The notes under the pieces: generated by a model | What the model was told of the DNA's origin: nothing | Seen by the model: only the letters and a program-made list of their open reading frames with translations | Databases searched by the model: none | Source of the DNA: an uncultured Clostridia bacterium | Lineage (GTDB): Bacteria; Bacillota; Clostridia; UMGS1883 | Length of the DNA stretch: 64,000 bases | Assembly: GCA_934476455.1 (NCBI GenBank) | Contig: CAKSNY010000002.1 | Location: 62,001 to 126,000, forward strand | Direction: 5' to 3' | Shown here: positions 24,826-35,594 of the stretch, piece after piece | Position numbering within the stretch: the first letter of the stretch is position 1 | Layout: every line of letters begins with the position of its first letter | Made by a program: the position numbers and the translations under genes

Positions 24826-25950
24826 TTATTTAAGGTTTAGCTGCCCTAAACTTGCCATACGCAGGTATGCGTTTATAAATCCGTCAAGGTTGCCGTCCAT
24901 TACAGAGCCGATATTTCCGACCTCGTAATTTGTGCGGTGGTCCTTAACCATTGTATAGGGATGAAATACGTAAGAGCGTATCTGGCTGCCCCAGGCAATT
25001 TCCTTTTGCACGCCCTTTATATCCTCTATTTTTTCCTTATGCTCCGCTTCGGCAAGCTCCATAAGCTTTGCCTTAAGCATTTTCATTGCGGTATCTTTAT
25101 TCTGGAACTGGCTGCGCTCGTTCTGGCACGCAACGACAACGCCTGTGGGAATATGTGTAATTCTTATCGCAGAGCTTGTTTTGTTTACGTGCTGCCCGCC
25201 CGCGCCGCTTGAACGGTAGGTATCTATCCTGAGGTCGTCGGGGTTTATGTTTATTTCTATATCATCTTCAATATCGGGCATTACCTCTACCGAAGCAAAG
25301 GAGGTGTGCCGCCTTCCGGCAGCGTCAAACGGGGATATGCGCACAAGGCGGTGAACACCCTTTTCGCACTTTGCAAAGCCGTAGGCGTTAAGCCCCTCTA
25401 TAAGAATTGTTACGCTTTTAAGCCCCGCTTCGTCGCCGTCGAGAAAGTCGAGCGTTGAAACCTTATACTCCTTGCGCTCTGCCCACATCTGATACATTCT
25501 GTAAAGCATCTGGCACCAGTCCTGCGCTTCCGTTCCGCCTGCACCGGCGTGGAGAGTGATTATTGCGTTATTCTTGTCATAAGGACCGGAAAGCAGCGTT
25601 TCAAGCTTCATAGATTCCATCTTTTCGGAAAGACGGTTAAATCCCGTGGTTATTTCCTCCAAAACGGTTTCATCGTCTTCGGCTATTGCAAGCTCAACCA
25701 GTGTGGACAGGTCCTCCCAGTCGTTTTTAAGAGAGTTAAAGCGCTCTATTTTTACATTGTATTCCTTAATTTTTTGAAGTACGCGCTGGCTGGATTTCAT
25801 ATCGTTGTAAAAATCGGGCTCCAGCGTTTTTGTTTCCAGCTCTTTAACGGCATTATGCGCACCGTCAATATCAAGCGCCGTGCCAAGCTCCTCTATCGGC
25901 TTTTCCATTGCGGCAAGATTTAAACGTATCTGCTCATATTCGACTATCAT
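24826..25950 (-). CDS. prfB: Peptide chain release factor 2
   Basis: Recognises UGA and UAA stop codons and releases the nascent chain. The 374-residue protein has an N-terminal coiled-coil domain, the anticodon-like tripeptide SPF (LVRISPFDAAGRRHTSF) and the catalytic GGQ loop (SSGAGGQHVNKTSSA). The reading frame is continuous from ATG, so the programmed +1 frameshift near codon 25 known in many prfB genes is absent. The gene lies 27 bp downstream of secA on the same strand, an order common in Firmicutes. Confidence 0.97.
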   Translation of the reverse strand: MIVEYEQIRLNLAAMEKPIEELGTALDIDGAHNAVKELETKTLEPDFYNDMKSSQRVLQKIKEYNVKIERFNSLKNDWEDLSTLVELAIAEDDETVLEEITTGFNRLSEKMESMKLETLLSGPYDKNNAIITLHAGAGGTEAQDWCQMLYRMYQMWAERKEYKVSTLDFLDGDEAGLKSVTILIEGLNAYGFAKCEKGVHRLVRISPFDAAGRRHTSFASVEVMPDIEDDIEININPDDLRIDTYRSSGAGGQHVNKTSSAIRITHIPTGVVVACQNERSQFQNKDTAMKMLKAKLMELAEAEHKEKIEDIKGVQKEIAWGSQIRSYVFHPYTMVKDHRTNYEVGNIGSVMDGNLDGFINAYLRMASLGQLNLK

Positions 25951-25977
25951 TGTATCATTCCTTTTTAATTTGGGTTT

Positions 25978-28707
25978 TTATTCTTTGTTCATACAACAGT
26001 TTTTATATTTTTTGCCGCTTCCGCACGGACACGGGTCGTTTCTGCCTACCTTTTGAGCGCTGCGTCTTTCGGGGCGCTTTGCTTCGGAGTCATCCCCGTG
26101 AGAGGCTGCGGTGGGCTTCGCAACCATTTTGCGTTCAATCTGTGCCTGCGGTTTTACGTGGAAGAGCGTGCGTACGGTATCCTCGCGGATAGACGCAATC
26201 ATTTCTTCAAACATATCAAAGCCGACAAATTTATATTCCTGTACGGGGTCGTGCTGACCGTAAGCCCTGAGGTTTATACCGTTTTTAAGCTGCTCCATAT
26301 CGTCAATATGGTTCATCCAGCGGCTGTCAACCGCGCGAAGCATTATTACGCGCTCAACCTCGCGCATATTTTCGCCGAAAAGCGCCTCCTGCTCTTCATA
26401 TACGCTTTTTGTTCTTTCCAAAAGCTCTTCGCGCAAGGATTCGCGGTCAAGTTTGTTATAATCGCGCGAGGTAAGGTTAAGCGTTCCCGGCGAGAAAAAC
26501 ATTGTTTCAAGATACTCGGTAAGACCTGTCATATTCCAGTCGTCGGGGTACTGCGCCTGTGCGTAGGAATTCAGTGCGTCATCAATAATCTGAACTATCA
26601 TCTGATTGATTGAATCGCGCAGATCCTCGCCGTCAAGCACCTTCTTGCGCTCGCCGTAGATAACGTTACGCTGCTGATTCATTACATCGTCATACTGAAG
26701 TACGTATTTTCTTATGCCGTAGTTTTTACCCTCTACCTTTTTCTGTGAATTTTCGATTACGCTTGTAAGAAGCCCCTGCTCTATAGGCTCATCTTCGGGA
26801 ATACGGAGGGTGGTTATCATACGTTCTATCCTCTCGCCGCCGAAAAGGCGCATAAGGTCATCGTCAAGAGCAAGGAAAAAGCGCGATTTTCCAGGGTCAC
26901 CCTGTCTGCCGCTTCGCCCGCGAAGCTGGTTGTCTATACGGCGTGACTCGTGGCGCTCGGTTCCTATTATATAAAGACCGCCGAGTGTGCGAACCTCGTC
27001 TGCCTCGGACGAAATTTCCGCCTTGTGCTTTTCGTAAAGCTCGCTGTATTTTGCGCGCGCTTCTATAATTTCCTCGTTGTCGGTATCTGCAAAGCCCGTG
27101 GCTTCGGAAATCAAAAATTCACTGTAGCCGAGACGTTCCATATCGCTTTTTGCCATATATTCCGCATTACCGCCGAGTACAATATCCGTACCGCGCCCTG
27201 CCATATTTGTGGCAATAGTAACGGCGCCCTTTTTACCTGCCTGTGCAACAATAAGCGCTTCCTTATCGTGGTGCTTGGCATTTAACACACGGTGCTTAAT
27301 GCCGCGTGATTTAAGCACCGCGCTTAATTCCTCGGACTTGTCTATTGTAACAGTACCGACCAAAAGCGGCTGCCCGGTTTGGTGTACGCGCTCTATTTCG
27401 TCGGCGATTGCCTTTATTTTTCCGCTGTGGTTTTTATATACCTGGTCATTTTCATCCTTACGGGCGAGAGGTTTGTTTGTGGGTATTTCTATAACGTCAA
27501 GATTGTAAATACCGCGGAACTCCTCCTCCTCGGTTTTGGCGGTACCCGTCATACCGCTAAGCTTTTTGTAAAGCCTGAAATAATTTTGGAAGGTTATGGT
27601 TGCAAGCGTTTTGTTTTCGCGCTCTACCTTCACGTTTTCCTTTGCCTCTATAGCCTGATGCAACCCGTCGCTGTAGCGTCTGCCGATCATAATACGCCCC
27701 GTAAATTCGTCAACAATCAAAACCTCGCCGTCTTTAACGACATAGTTTACGTCGCGGTGCATTATCCCGTAGGCGCGTATAGCCTGGTTTATGTGGTGCG
27801 AAAGCGTCATATTCTCGGGGTCGGAAAGATTTTCTATATTAAAAGCCTGCTCCGCTTTCTTTACGCCGCGCTCTGTAAGCGTTACGGTTTTTGCTTTTTC
27901 ATCTATTATATAATCCGCGTCCAAAACAACGTTTTCTTCCTTGGTATCAAGCTCTTTAAACTTGGCGGGGGTAAGGGTGCGCACAAAATGGTCAACAACG
28001 GTATAAAGCTGGGTCGATTCCTCCCCGGCGCCGCTTATAATAAGCGGTGTGCGCGCTTCATCAATAAGGATAGAGTCCACCTCGTCCACTATTGCAAAGG
28101 CGTGTGCGCGCTGAACCATATTTTGCTTGTAAATAACCATATTGTCGCGCAGATAATCAAAACCGAATTCGTTGTTTGTTCCGTATGTGATGTCTGCGTT
28201 ATATGCCTTTTGTTTTTCTTCGGGAAGCATCTGGCTTATGACAAGCCCGACGGAAAGCCCTAAAAAGCGATAAAGCTTGCCCATCCATTCGCTGTCGCGG
28301 CGGGCAAGGTAATCGTTTACGGTTACTATGTGCACGCCCTCGCCCGTAAGAGCGTTAAGATATGCCGGAAGCGTTGCAACAAGCGTTTTTCCTTCGCCGG
28401 TTTTCATCTCGGCTATACGCCCCTGGTGAAGCACTATTCCACCTATTATCTGAACGGGGAAATGGCGCATTTCAAGCACACGCCAAGCCGCCTCACGCAC
28501 GGTGGCAAACGCTTCGGGCAATATATCGTCAAGCGTTTCCCCGTTTTTAAGGCGGGATTTAAATTCGTCCGTTTTTGCCTTCAGGGCAGAATCGGAAAGA
28601 TTTTTATATTCCTCCTCATAGCTTAAAACGGAAGACACTATAGGGTCAAGCTTTTTAAGCTCGCGGGAAGAGTAGGTTCCGAAAATTTTTTCAAATATAC
28701 CTGCCAT
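25978..28707 (-). CDS. secA: Preprotein translocase ATPase SecA
   Basis: A 909-residue motor that drives secretory proteins through SecYEG. It has Walker [12 protein letters not shown], the [15 protein letters not shown] block, preprotein cross-linking and helical wing domains, motif [14 protein letters not shown], and the [19 protein letters not shown] helicase motif (shown as [20 protein letters not shown] in the protein). The C-terminus has a SEC-C zinc-binding tail, [13 protein letters not shown]. Length and domain order are typical. It is cotranscribed with prfB downstream and probably with the glycosyltransferase gene upstream (18-bp gap). Confidence 0.98.
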   Translation of the reverse strand: MAGIFEKIFGTYSSRELKKLDPIVSSVLSYEEEYKNLSDSALKAKTDEFKSRLKNGETLDDILPEAFATVREAAWRVLEMRHFPVQIIGGIVLHQGRIAEMKTGEGKTLVATLPAYLNALTGEGVHIVTVNDYLARRDSEWMGKLYRFLGLSVGLVISQMLPEEKQKAYNADITYGTNNEFGFDYLRDNMVIYKQNMVQRAHAFAIVDEVDSILIDEARTPLIISGAGEESTQLYTVVDHFVRTLTPAKFKELDTKEENVVLDADYIIDEKAKTVTLTERGVKKAEQAFNIENLSDPENMTLSHHINQAIRAYGIMHRDVNYVVKDGEVLIVDEFTGRIMIGRRYSDGLHQAIEAKENVKVERENKTLATITFQNYFRLYKKLSGMTGTAKTEEEEFRGIYNLDVIEIPTNKPLARKDENDQVYKNHSGKIKAIADEIERVHQTGQPLLVGTVTIDKSEELSAVLKSRGIKHRVLNAKHHDKEALIVAQAGKKGAVTIATNMAGRGTDIVLGGNAEYMAKSDMERLGYSEFLISEATGFADTDNEEIIEARAKYSELYEKHKAEISSEADEVRTLGGLYIIGTERHESRRIDNQLRGRSGRQGDPGKSRFFLALDDDLMRLFGGERIERMITTLRIPEDEPIEQGLLTSVIENSQKKVEGKNYGIRKYVLQYDDVMNQQRNVIYGERKKVLDGEDLRDSINQMIVQIIDDALNSYAQAQYPDDWNMTGLTEYLETMFFSPGTLNLTSRDYNKLDRESLREELLERTKSVYEEQEALFGENMREVERVIMLRAVDSRWMNHIDDMEQLKNGINLRAYGQHDPVQEYKFVGFDMFEEMIASIREDTVRTLFHVKPQAQIERKMVAKPTAASHGDDSEAKRPERRSAQKVGRNDPCPCGSGKKYKNCCMNKE

Positions 28708-28725
28708 TGGTAAACCTCCAAAAAA

Positions 28726-29832
28726 TTATTGTGCGGTTTTGGTGATAAAATCGCATATTTTATCCGAGGAGCTGTAGGAAAACCGCTCCTCAAGCTTTTT
28801 TCGCATATTATTAAGCGCGTCCTTATTGTCCATAAGGTTGCGCACGTATGAACACAAAACGTCCGGGTTGCGGTCTGTAAGAGCCATACCGTTTTTAACC
28901 CAAAAATTCATATTATGTGTTTCGCACCCTTCAACTGCGCTTATAAGTATCATCGGAAGGTGATTTTCCGCCGCCTCCGTTGTGCTGAGTCCGCCGGGCT
29001 TTGTTAAAAGAAGCTCTGCGGCGTTCATATAGTCGGGAACATTTCTTGTAAAGCCGAGAATACGCACCCGCCCCGGGTCGTCAAGGATTTTAAGGCTGCG
29101 GTACAGCTTTTGGTTGTTGCCGCATACGACAACAAGCTGCTCGTCGTCTTTAATAAGCGCCGACAATTTGCGGGCAATAAGCTTTATCGGGCCGCACCCC
29201 ATACTGCCGCACATAAGCAGTATAACCCTTTTTTCCGTGGGTATAAGCAAATCCTGCTTGCTTTGAAGTGCGGTTTTGCCGCTTACAAGCTTGTCCGATA
29301 CGGGTATGCCGCCGGCAAAAAGCTTATTAGCGGGTATGCCGCGCTTTTCAAACTCTTCCTTTAAGCTTTCGTGCGGGATAATATAATAGTCCAGCCTGCT
29401 TGAAGAAACCCCCGGGCTGCACGTGTAATCCGTAGCAACAAAATATGTGTGAAGAGCAAGCTTGTACTTTTTCACGGCGTGGGTAAGCGTCATCGCGGAA
29501 AACGGATGCGTGCAGACAACCGTGTCGCAGTTACATTCCGCAAGCTTTTTCCTAAGCCGTCTCGCGCCCTGCGCCATTATTTCGTAAAGCATTGTCCTTT
29601 CCGACCTGTCGGTAAATTCCGCTGCCTTATAGCCTATGCCGAAAAGCATAGGCGCTTTTTTATACAGCCTAACGTGCCATTTGCATATAAAATTTGAAGC
29701 CTTCTGCGAAACGAACGCAAGCGAATCCGCCGTTTCGCAGTAGACGCCGCTGCGGTCGAAAATCTCTTTCACGGCGCGGGCGGCGGCGTTATGCCCCTCG
29801 CCTGTGTTGCATGTAAGAATGAGTACTCTCAT
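28726..29832 (-). CDS. MGDG-synthase/UgtP-like glycosyltransferase
   Basis: A 368-residue GT-B-fold protein. The N-terminus TCNTGEGHNAAARAV corresponds to the glycine-rich acceptor loop of monogalactosyldiacylglycerol synthases and processive diacylglycerol glucosyltransferases. The C-terminal nucleotide-sugar domain contains LMCGSMGCGPIKLI, LGFTRNVPDYMNAAELLLTKPGG (shown as TRNVPDYM and LLTKPGG) and STTEAAENHLPMI. It probably adds hexose to diacylglycerol at the inner membrane face, making glycolipid anchors. Start ATG and spacing to neighbours (15-18 bp) fit an operon with secA downstream and the membrane protein upstream. Confidence 0.87.
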   Translation of the reverse strand: MRVLILTCNTGEGHNAAARAVKEIFDRSGVYCETADSLAFVSQKASNFICKWHVRLYKKAPMLFGIGYKAAEFTDRSERTMLYEIMAQGARRLRKKLAECNCDTVVCTHPFSAMTLTHAVKKYKLALHTYFVATDYTCSPGVSSSRLDYYIIPHESLKEEFEKRGIPANKLFAGGIPVSDKLVSGKTALQSKQDLLIPTEKRVILLMCGSMGCGPIKLIARKLSALIKDDEQLVVVCGNNQKLYRSLKILDDPGRVRILGFTRNVPDYMNAAELLLTKPGGLSTTEAAENHLPMILISAVEGCETHNMNFWVKNGMALTDRNPDVLCSYVRNLMDNKDALNNMRKKLEERFSYSSSDKICDFITKTAQ

Positions 29833-29847
29833 AAAATTACCATACGC

Positions 29848-30582
29848 TTATTCCGCTTTTCCGCCGGTAATAAGCCCTTTCTTTTCTTCAAGGAATGATT
29901 TTAACTGTACGCGCAGCGGCGTTTGTGCATGAAGGGCGAACATAAAGCGGTATTTTGCCTTAGCGCGCGTAACATTGCGCTTAATATGCTCTTTAAGCTC
30001 CTCATAGCGTATAACAACGTTGTTTTCGTACGCGAATGTGCGAACCTTTGCCACAATATGAAACGAGTAGCACACATCCACAAAAAATATGCCGAAAAAC
30101 ATTCCGATAAAAAACGAAAACGCTGTATTTTCGGAGAACCAGTGAAGCGCCCCCAAAATATACGGGTGTATCAAAAAGTAATAAACAGAGCCCAAAACAC
30201 CCCAGAAAAATGAAAACAGCGGACATACAATGCCTTTAATGTTAAAACGGTTTTGGCTGTAATCCCATAATTTTACATGAAGTATACCAATGAATATCAC
30301 GCCTGCGATGTATTCTATAAAGGTAAGCGCAAGCATCAGAAAAACAAATATTATAAAATTTTTCAAGATTGCCGGCGATACGGGAAGAAACATAAGTCTT
30401 TCCGAAAGAAAGTACAGGCACATAAGCCCAAACCCGTAAATGGGAAGATACGGACCTGCAAGGAACCCGGGATTTATGAAAGTGTGGCTTTTGCTTGCCG
30501 CACGGCGGAAAAAAAGCTCAAGCACCCAGCCGAATTCGCAGCCGACAAAAAATAAAAATGCAAAATTTAAAAATATATCCAC
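29848..30582 (-). CDS. CmpB-type multi-pass membrane protein (putative ABC-transporter type IV)
   Basis: A 244-residue protein with about five or six hydrophobic segments and a basic C-terminal tail. The pattern FVGCEFGWVLELFFRR followed by FINPGFLAGPYLPIYGFG matches the family annotated as putative ABC-transporter type IV (CmpB), whose real function is unknown. I start at the GTG at 30582 because GGGGGG lies a few bases upstream and the protein then opens with a membrane segment; the ATG at 30636 has no ribosome-binding site. It is next to a glycolipid-type transferase gene, so a membrane-lipid role is possible. Confidence 0.75.
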   Translation of the reverse strand: MDIFLNFAFLFFVGCEFGWVLELFFRRAASKSHTFINPGFLAGPYLPIYGFGLMCLYFLSERLMFLPVSPAILKNFIIFVFLMLALTFIEYIAGVIFIGILHVKLWDYSQNRFNIKGIVCPLFSFFWGVLGSVYYFLIHPYILGALHWFSENTAFSFFIGMFFGIFFVDVCYSFHIVAKVRTFAYENNVVIRYEELKEHIKRNVTRAKAKYRFMFALHAQTPLRVQLKSFLEEKKGLITGGKAE

Positions 30583-30686
30583 AAAATCCCCCCCGTGTGC
30601 AAAGCACGGCTTTTTGCCCAAAATAAAGCTTTGCATACCATACTAAGTTACATTCTACCACATAGCATAACAAAAATCAAATGTTT

Positions 30687-32648
30687 TTAAGAAAGCTTTT
30701 CGGGAATGACGCCTGTGCGGTATGCCGCCAAAAGCTCGGACAATACTTTTATTCTTTGTATGATATGCGCGCCGGTGTCTGTGTCGCGCACGGTTTTTCG
30801 CACGGGGTTTCTGGTTATCATTGTTTTAACCGAGTGCAGGTCAAAATCGTTTTCTATTACATCGTTTACGCTTGTAAAGGGGCGATGCTCCGTTATTGAA
30901 AACCCGTACGAATTGTTTATAAGGGTATAGCCGGCGATACCTGTGGTTTCCTGGTAAGGCTTTGAAAATCCGCCGTCTATAACATACAGCCTGCCGTTTG
31001 CCTTGACGGGGCTTTCTCCGCGCACGGTGCGTACCGGCACATGCCCGTTTATGATGTGGCCCGTTTCTTCGTCAAGTGAAAATTCGCGAAGAATCATCTT
31101 ACAGGTGCTTTCGCTTGTTATGTAGTCATAATATTTGTTTTTCGGCTCGGAAAGAAGCTCGTGCCCGTCTGTAAAATACGATTCAAACGTCGTAAAGCGC
31201 TCTTTTCCGTAAAGCGGAGATTTGCTGCCGCACCACAAATACCAGAAAAAGTCTGTGTCGCAGCGATCTTCGTCATCACAGAAATACGCTTCGCGAACGG
31301 CTTTATCGGCAGCGTCTAAATAGCTTTTGCCTTTAAGGGGCTTTTGGAAAAGCCTTACACTGTCAAGCGCACCGTTTTTATCAAGCGGTATACAGCCGTG
31401 GAACAAAAGGTTGCCGTTAAAAATTTTATACATACCGCCGTTATTTACCATAAAGCGAATGTGCGACTGCAAATGTCCGTTGTGAAGGAAATTGCGCCGC
31501 AGGGTATCGAGAACCTTTCTTTCACCCTCAGTAAGGCGGAAGGGGTCCGAAAAATCAACCGTGGGAAAGCGGGCGTCTGTAAGGGGTACGTCTTTTCCGT
31601 CTATCGATACGGTTTTGTTTTTTATATTGATTTTCCCCAAAAGCGCACGGTCTGCCATATTATACTCTTTATGGCGCGAAATTATCTGCCCTTCAAGCTT
31701 AAACTGTATTATGCTTATTGCCTTGTGCATACGTGCGGCAAGGCACGCGTCATGGGTGTGAATTGCGTTTTTGTGCGGGTCAAGCGGCATAAAATTTTCA
31801 CACGGGTCATCGGCATAATTTTCATACGCAAAATTTGAAAGTGCGCGTGTGTTAATTCCGTAGCCTGTTTCAAGAATGTCAAAGTTATTGTAGCGCAGCG
31901 AGTTTCTTATAACGTTTGCTATGCACGCCTCATGCCCGGCGGCAGCGCCGATCCATTCTATATCGTGGTTTCCCCACTGCAAATCTATGGAGTGATAGTT
32001 CATAAGCTCGTCCATTATTATATCTGCCCGCGGTCCGCGGTCAAAAACATCGCCTATTATATGCAAATGGTCTATGGAAAGGCGCTGTATTGTTTCGGAA
32101 AGCGCGGTTACGAACGCGTCGGCACGGTCAATCTCTATAATGGAATTTATAATTTGTCTGTAATAGTCGTGCTGATTCGGGTCGGAATCGGGTACGTGCA
32201 AAAGCTCCTCAACAATATAGCTGAATTCCTGCGGAATGGCTTTTCTTACCTTTGAACGCGTATACTTTGAAGAAACCACCTTACAAAGTTCTATAAGCCT
32301 GTGCAGCGTTATTATATACCATTCATCCGAAATAGTGCCGCAGCGGTGCATATGGTAAAGCTTGCGGCGCGGATAGTATACAAGCGTTGCAAGCTCCTTT
32401 CGTTCCTTTTCTTTAAGAGAGGTAGAGTACAGCGCATCTATTTTTTCTTTTATTACGCCCGAGGCATTTTTTAAAACATGCAAAAACGCTTCGTACTCTC
32501 CGTGAAGATCGCTCATAAAATGCTCTGTGCCCTTTGGCAGGTTAAGTATTGCGCGCAGGTTTATAATTTCCGCCGACACGGCACCTATGGTGGGATAGTC
32601 GCCGGATAAAAGCTCAAGATAATCTGTGCTGCAAACAGGCTTGCTCAT
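30687..32648 (-). CDS. fbp: Fructose-1,6-bisphosphatase class III
   Basis: A 653-residue Firmicutes-type (class III) fructose bisphosphatase, the gluconeogenic counterpart of phosphofructokinase. It carries the metallophosphoesterase core: MSDLHGEYEAF near residue 40, GDVFDRGPRADI, WGNHDIEW and later HINGHVPV. The characteristic FFWYLWCGSKSPLYGK segment is in the middle. I start at MSKPVCSTDYLEL because GGAGCGAG lies just before it; an in-frame start 21 codons upstream has no such site. The PHP gene ends 26 bp upstream. Confidence 0.95.
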   Translation of the reverse strand: MSKPVCSTDYLELLSGDYPTIGAVSAEIINLRAILNLPKGTEHFMSDLHGEYEAFLHVLKNASGVIKEKIDALYSTSLKEKERKELATLVYYPRRKLYHMHRCGTISDEWYIITLHRLIELCKVVSSKYTRSKVRKAIPQEFSYIVEELLHVPDSDPNQHDYYRQIINSIIEIDRADAFVTALSETIQRLSIDHLHIIGDVFDRGPRADIIMDELMNYHSIDLQWGNHDIEWIGAAAGHEACIANVIRNSLRYNNFDILETGYGINTRALSNFAYENYADDPCENFMPLDPHKNAIHTHDACLAARMHKAISIIQFKLEGQIISRHKEYNMADRALLGKINIKNKTVSIDGKDVPLTDARFPTVDFSDPFRLTEGERKVLDTLRRNFLHNGHLQSHIRFMVNNGGMYKIFNGNLLFHGCIPLDKNGALDSVRLFQKPLKGKSYLDAADKAVREAYFCDDEDRCDTDFFWYLWCGSKSPLYGKERFTTFESYFTDGHELLSEPKNKYYDYITSESTCKMILREFSLDEETGHIINGHVPVRTVRGESPVKANGRLYVIDGGFSKPYQETTGIAGYTLINNSYGFSITEHRPFTSVNDVIENDFDLHSVKTMITRNPVRKTVRDTDTGAHIIQRIKVLSELLAAYRTGVIPEKLS

Positions 32649-32674
32649 ACACTCGCTCCTTTTGTTTTTTGATT

Positions 32675-33394
32675 TTAATTGCTTTTGCGCGGAACAATTT
32701 TTTCGCCCCATATATCAAAAATATAATCGCCGGATTTTAATATGTCCGAAAGAGCAAAAGAGTCCGAAATTTTTTCTTTTGTGCATACGGCGCACATACC
32801 TTCGTGGTTCGGGTGGTGAAAGTCCGTTCCGCCGGTAATTACAAAGTGCGGATTTTCTTCTGCCCACTGCGCCGCTTTCCCCACGCGGGAATTGTGCCCG
32901 GGGTGCATATTGAAAACCTCTGCTCCGTCAAGCAGTGCGGGGGCTTGCAAAACCATTCTGTCGCGGAACGGATGTGCCTGGATAAACAGAGTTTTGTCCG
33001 ACTTGTATTTTTTATAAAACGCCTCATAGCCGTCTTTAAGACTGCCGTACATCTCCCTTAACATATTCTCCGTTACCCCGTAGAGAAGGTAGTCATTCCA
33101 ATTTTCGGGAAAACGCAACTCCGCACCTAAGATAACGCTCATTCCAAGCTCTTTTGAAATTTCAAGCGCACGGCGGTAATCGCCAAAATAAGCGTCAAGC
33201 GCGGCTTCTGCATTTTCAAACGGCTCAAAAACGTCAAGATTAAAATGGTTTGTAATAACCACGCCGCTGTAGCCCAGGCGCGCGTATGCGCCGAGCGTAT
33301 CCTCTACGCTTACCTGCGCACACGGCGACGCGGGCGCCGTATGGACATGCAGGTCATATTTATATTTATATGCACACAAATCTTCTTTTAGCAT
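32675..33394 (-). CDS. PHP-domain metal-dependent hydrolase
   Basis: About 239 residues. The PHP signature is visible as DLHVHTAPASPC (first metal site), VITNHFN, GAELRF, QAHPFRDR, EVFNMHPGHNS and TGGTDFHHPNH. The domain hydrolyses phosphoesters, as in histidinol phosphatase or polymerase-linked PHP proteins; the substrate is not evident. The start at 33394 is preceded by AGGAGG at a good distance, so I discarded a start 8 codons upstream. It lies directly before fbp, suggesting cotranscription. Confidence 0.85.
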   Translation of the reverse strand: MLKEDLCAYKYKYDLHVHTAPASPCAQVSVEDTLGAYARLGYSGVVITNHFNLDVFEPFENAEAALDAYFGDYRRALEISKELGMSVILGAELRFPENWNDYLLYGVTENMLREMYGSLKDGYEAFYKKYKSDKTLFIQAHPFRDRMVLQAPALLDGAEVFNMHPGHNSRVGKAAQWAEENPHFVITGGTDFHHPNHEGMCAVCTKEKISDSFALSDILKSGDYIFDIWGEKIVPRKSN

Positions 33395-33431
33395 ATTAAA
33401 ACCTCCTGAAATTAACAAACAAATGCCTAAA

Positions 33432-33456
33432 AAAGGCTGCGATTTTCGCAGCCTTT
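33432..33456 (-). terminator. Terminator of rpmE
   Basis: AAAGGCTGCG (33432-33441) pairs with CGCAGCCTTT (33447-33456). On the minus strand the stem is followed by a T-run. It lies 6 bp past the rpmE stop. Confidence 0.8.
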
Positions 33457-33461
33457 CTCAA

Positions 33462-33665
33462 TTACTTGTCCATATTAAATTTCTTTCTGAACTTTTCAAC
33501 GCGACCGCCTGTATCAACAAGCTTCTGCTTACCTGTAAAGAAAGGATGGCACTTTGAGCAGATTTCAACAAAGATATTTTCCTTTGTGGAACCCGTTTCA
33601 ATAACATTACCGCAGGCGCACTTAATTGTTGTCTGCTTGTAATCGGGATGTATACCCTCTCTCAT
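33462..33665 (-). CDS. rpmE: 50S ribosomal protein L31 (zinc-binding form)
   Basis: A 67-residue protein starting [20 protein letters not shown]. The four potential zinc ligands C-A-C and C-S-K-C mark the C+ form of L31. The ending [11 protein letters not shown] is conserved. I use the ATG at 33665, which has AGAGGTG upstream, rather than the GTG three codons earlier. The gene is monocistronic, with its own terminator. Confidence 0.96.
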   Translation of the reverse strand: MREGIHPDYKQTTIKCACGNVIETGSTKENIFVEICSKCHPFFTGKQKLVDTGGRVEKFRKKFNMDK

Positions 33666-33833
33666 GTCGTTCACCTCTTTCCGGAAAAATAAATATAAAA
33701 ATTAACATCAATTTCAGCAAAAGCTATTATAGCACACACCAAACAAAAATGCAACTACTTTTTTTGCCTGAAAGCCAAAAAACAAAAAAATGCAAAAAGT
33801 TTATAAAATTTGCATAAAGTACAAGATTTAATC

Positions 33834-33862
33834 TTGACAGTTTTCATAAAAAATTATATAAT
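33834..33862 (+). promoter_or_regulatory. Promoter of rny
   Basis: TTGACA (33834-33839), 17-bp spacer, TATAAT (33857-33862). A small stem TGCCGA/TCGGCA follows in the 5' untranslated region before AGGAGGTG. Confidence 0.8.
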
Positions 33863-33924
33863 ATAGATGTGTTTTGCCGAATTTTTTAGGTCGGCAGGCT
33901 TAATATATAATAGGAGGTGTTACA

Positions 33925-35478
33925 ATGGGTTATGCCATTGCTGCTGCAATTGCGGTGGTGCTTGCTGCCTCCTCCGGAGTTATTTGCTTTCGGTTTGGTA
34001 TATCATACAGAAAAAAGATAGCCGAGGCTGAAATCGGCAGTGCGGAAACGGAAGCTAAGCGTATTGTTGACGATGCCGTTAAGACCGGCGAGAATAAAAA
34101 GCGCGAGGCGCTGCTCGGAGCAAAAGAGGAAATAATCAAGTCACGCAATGAGGCGGAAAGGGAGCTTAAGGAAAGAAGAAGCGATCTTTCGCGCCAGGAA
34201 AGAAGACTGCAGCAAAAAGAAGAGGCGCTTGACAAGAAAACGGAAACGCTTGAAAAAAAGGACGAAACGTTAAACCGTAAAATAAAAGCTGCTGATGAAG
34301 AGAGAGAAAAAGTTGCAGGCATCCACAAGGCTCAGATTGAAATTCTGGAACGCCTTTCGGGACTGACAGCGGAGGAAGCAAAGGAATATTTATTAAAGAA
34401 TGTTGAAGATGAGGTTCGCCACGAGGCTGCGATGCTCATTAAAGAAATTGAAACCCAGGCCAAGGATGAGGCGGATAAACGCGCCAAAAACATTATAAGC
34501 GCTGCAATACAGCGCTGCGCGGCAGATCATGTTGCGGAAACGACAGTATCTGTTGTATCTTTGCCCAATGATGAAATGAAGGGCAGAATTATAGGACGTG
34601 AGGGCAGAAACATAAGAACGCTTGAAACGCTTACGGGAATAGACCTTATAATAGACGATACGCCCGAGGCGGTAATTCTTTCCGGGTTTGACCCGATTCG
34701 GCGCGAGGTTGCGCGTGTTGCTCTTGAAAAGCTTATTACAGACGGCAGAATACATCCGTCGCGTATTGAAGAAATGGTGGAGCGTGCCAAAAAAGAGGTT
34801 GACGCTACCATTAAGCAAGCCGGTGAACAGGCAACCTTTGATACGGGTGTGCACGGTCTTCACCCCGAAATCGTTAAGCTTCTGGGTAAGCTTAAATACA
34901 GAACAAGCTACGGACAAAACGTACTTATGCATTCGATAGAGGTTTCCCGCGTTGCGGGAATTATGGCAGGGGAACTCGGCGTTGATGTTACACTGGCAAA
35001 GCGTGCGGGTCTTTTGCACGATATAGGTAAAGCCGTTGACCACGAAATCGAGGGAAGCCATATATCAATAGGCGTTGATATTGCCAGAAAATATAACGAA
35101 AATGCAGACGTTATACATGCCATCGAGGCACATCACGGCGATGTTGAGGCGAGAACGATTGTGGCGTGCCTGGTACAGGCTGCCGACGCGGTTTCCGCAG
35201 CACGCCCCGGTGCAAGGCGCGAAAATATCGAAGCATATATCAAGCGCTTGCAGCAGCTTGAAGAAATTACAAACTCGTTTACGGGTGTTGAAAAATCTTA
35301 CGCTATTCAGGCAGGGCGCGAGGTGCGCATAATGGTTAAACCTGATCAGATTAAAGACAGCGATATGGAGTTTGTGGCAAGAGAGATTGCAAAGAAGATA
35401 GAAAGTGAGTTGGAGTATCCCGGACAGATTAAGGTAAATCTTATCCGCGAAACAAGAACCACCGACTACGCAAAATAA
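33925..35478 (+). CDS. rny: Ribonuclease Y
   Basis: A 517-residue membrane-anchored endoribonuclease that starts mRNA decay in Firmicutes. An N-terminal transmembrane helix (about residues 4-24) is followed by a long charged coiled coil (about 30-150), a KH domain ([20 protein letters not shown], about 213-232) and an HD domain with the HD pair in [12 protein letters not shown]. Start and length are typical. The ymdB gene follows, a conserved neighbour pair. Confidence 0.97.
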   Translation: MGYAIAAAIAVVLAASSGVICFRFGISYRKKIAEAEIGSAETEAKRIVDDAVKTGENKKREALLGAKEEIIKSRNEAERELKERRSDLSRQERRLQQKEEALDKKTETLEKKDETLNRKIKAADEEREKVAGIHKAQIEILERLSGLTAEEAKEYLLKNVEDEVRHEAAMLIKEIETQAKDEADKRAKNIISAAIQRCAADHVAETTVSVVSLPNDEMKGRIIGREGRNIRTLETLTGIDLIIDDTPEAVILSGFDPIRREVARVALEKLITDGRIHPSRIEEMVERAKKEVDATIKQAGEQATFDTGVHGLHPEIVKLLGKLKYRTSYGQNVLMHSIEVSRVAGIMAGELGVDVTLAKRAGLLHDIGKAVDHEIEGSHISIGVDIARKYNENADVIHAIEAHHGDVEARTIVACLVQAADAVSAARPGARRENIEAYIKRLQQLEEITNSFTGVEKSYAIQAGREVRIMVKPDQIKDSDMEFVAREIAKKIESELEYPGQIKVNLIRETRTTDYAK

Positions 35479-35483
35479 AACGT

Positions 35484-35523
35484 AACGGGCATTCGTTAAG
35501 CCATAGGCTGATGAATGCCCGTT
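35484..35523 (+). terminator. Terminator after rny
   Basis: AACGGGCATTC (35484-35494) pairs with GAATGCCCGTT (35513-35523), followed by TT and an A-run. The loop is 18 nt. It may reduce read-through into ymdB. Confidence 0.6.
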
Positions 35524-35594
35524 TTAAAAACGCAAACTCATATTTTCGACAAAAAAATAACATATGCGGATGCGGTTTTTAATGGGAGGCATCA

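Noticed and set aside
25850..25950. Programmed +1 frameshift in prfB
   Set aside because: The frame is uninterrupted from ATG through the N-terminal domain and no internal UGA is found at the usual place.
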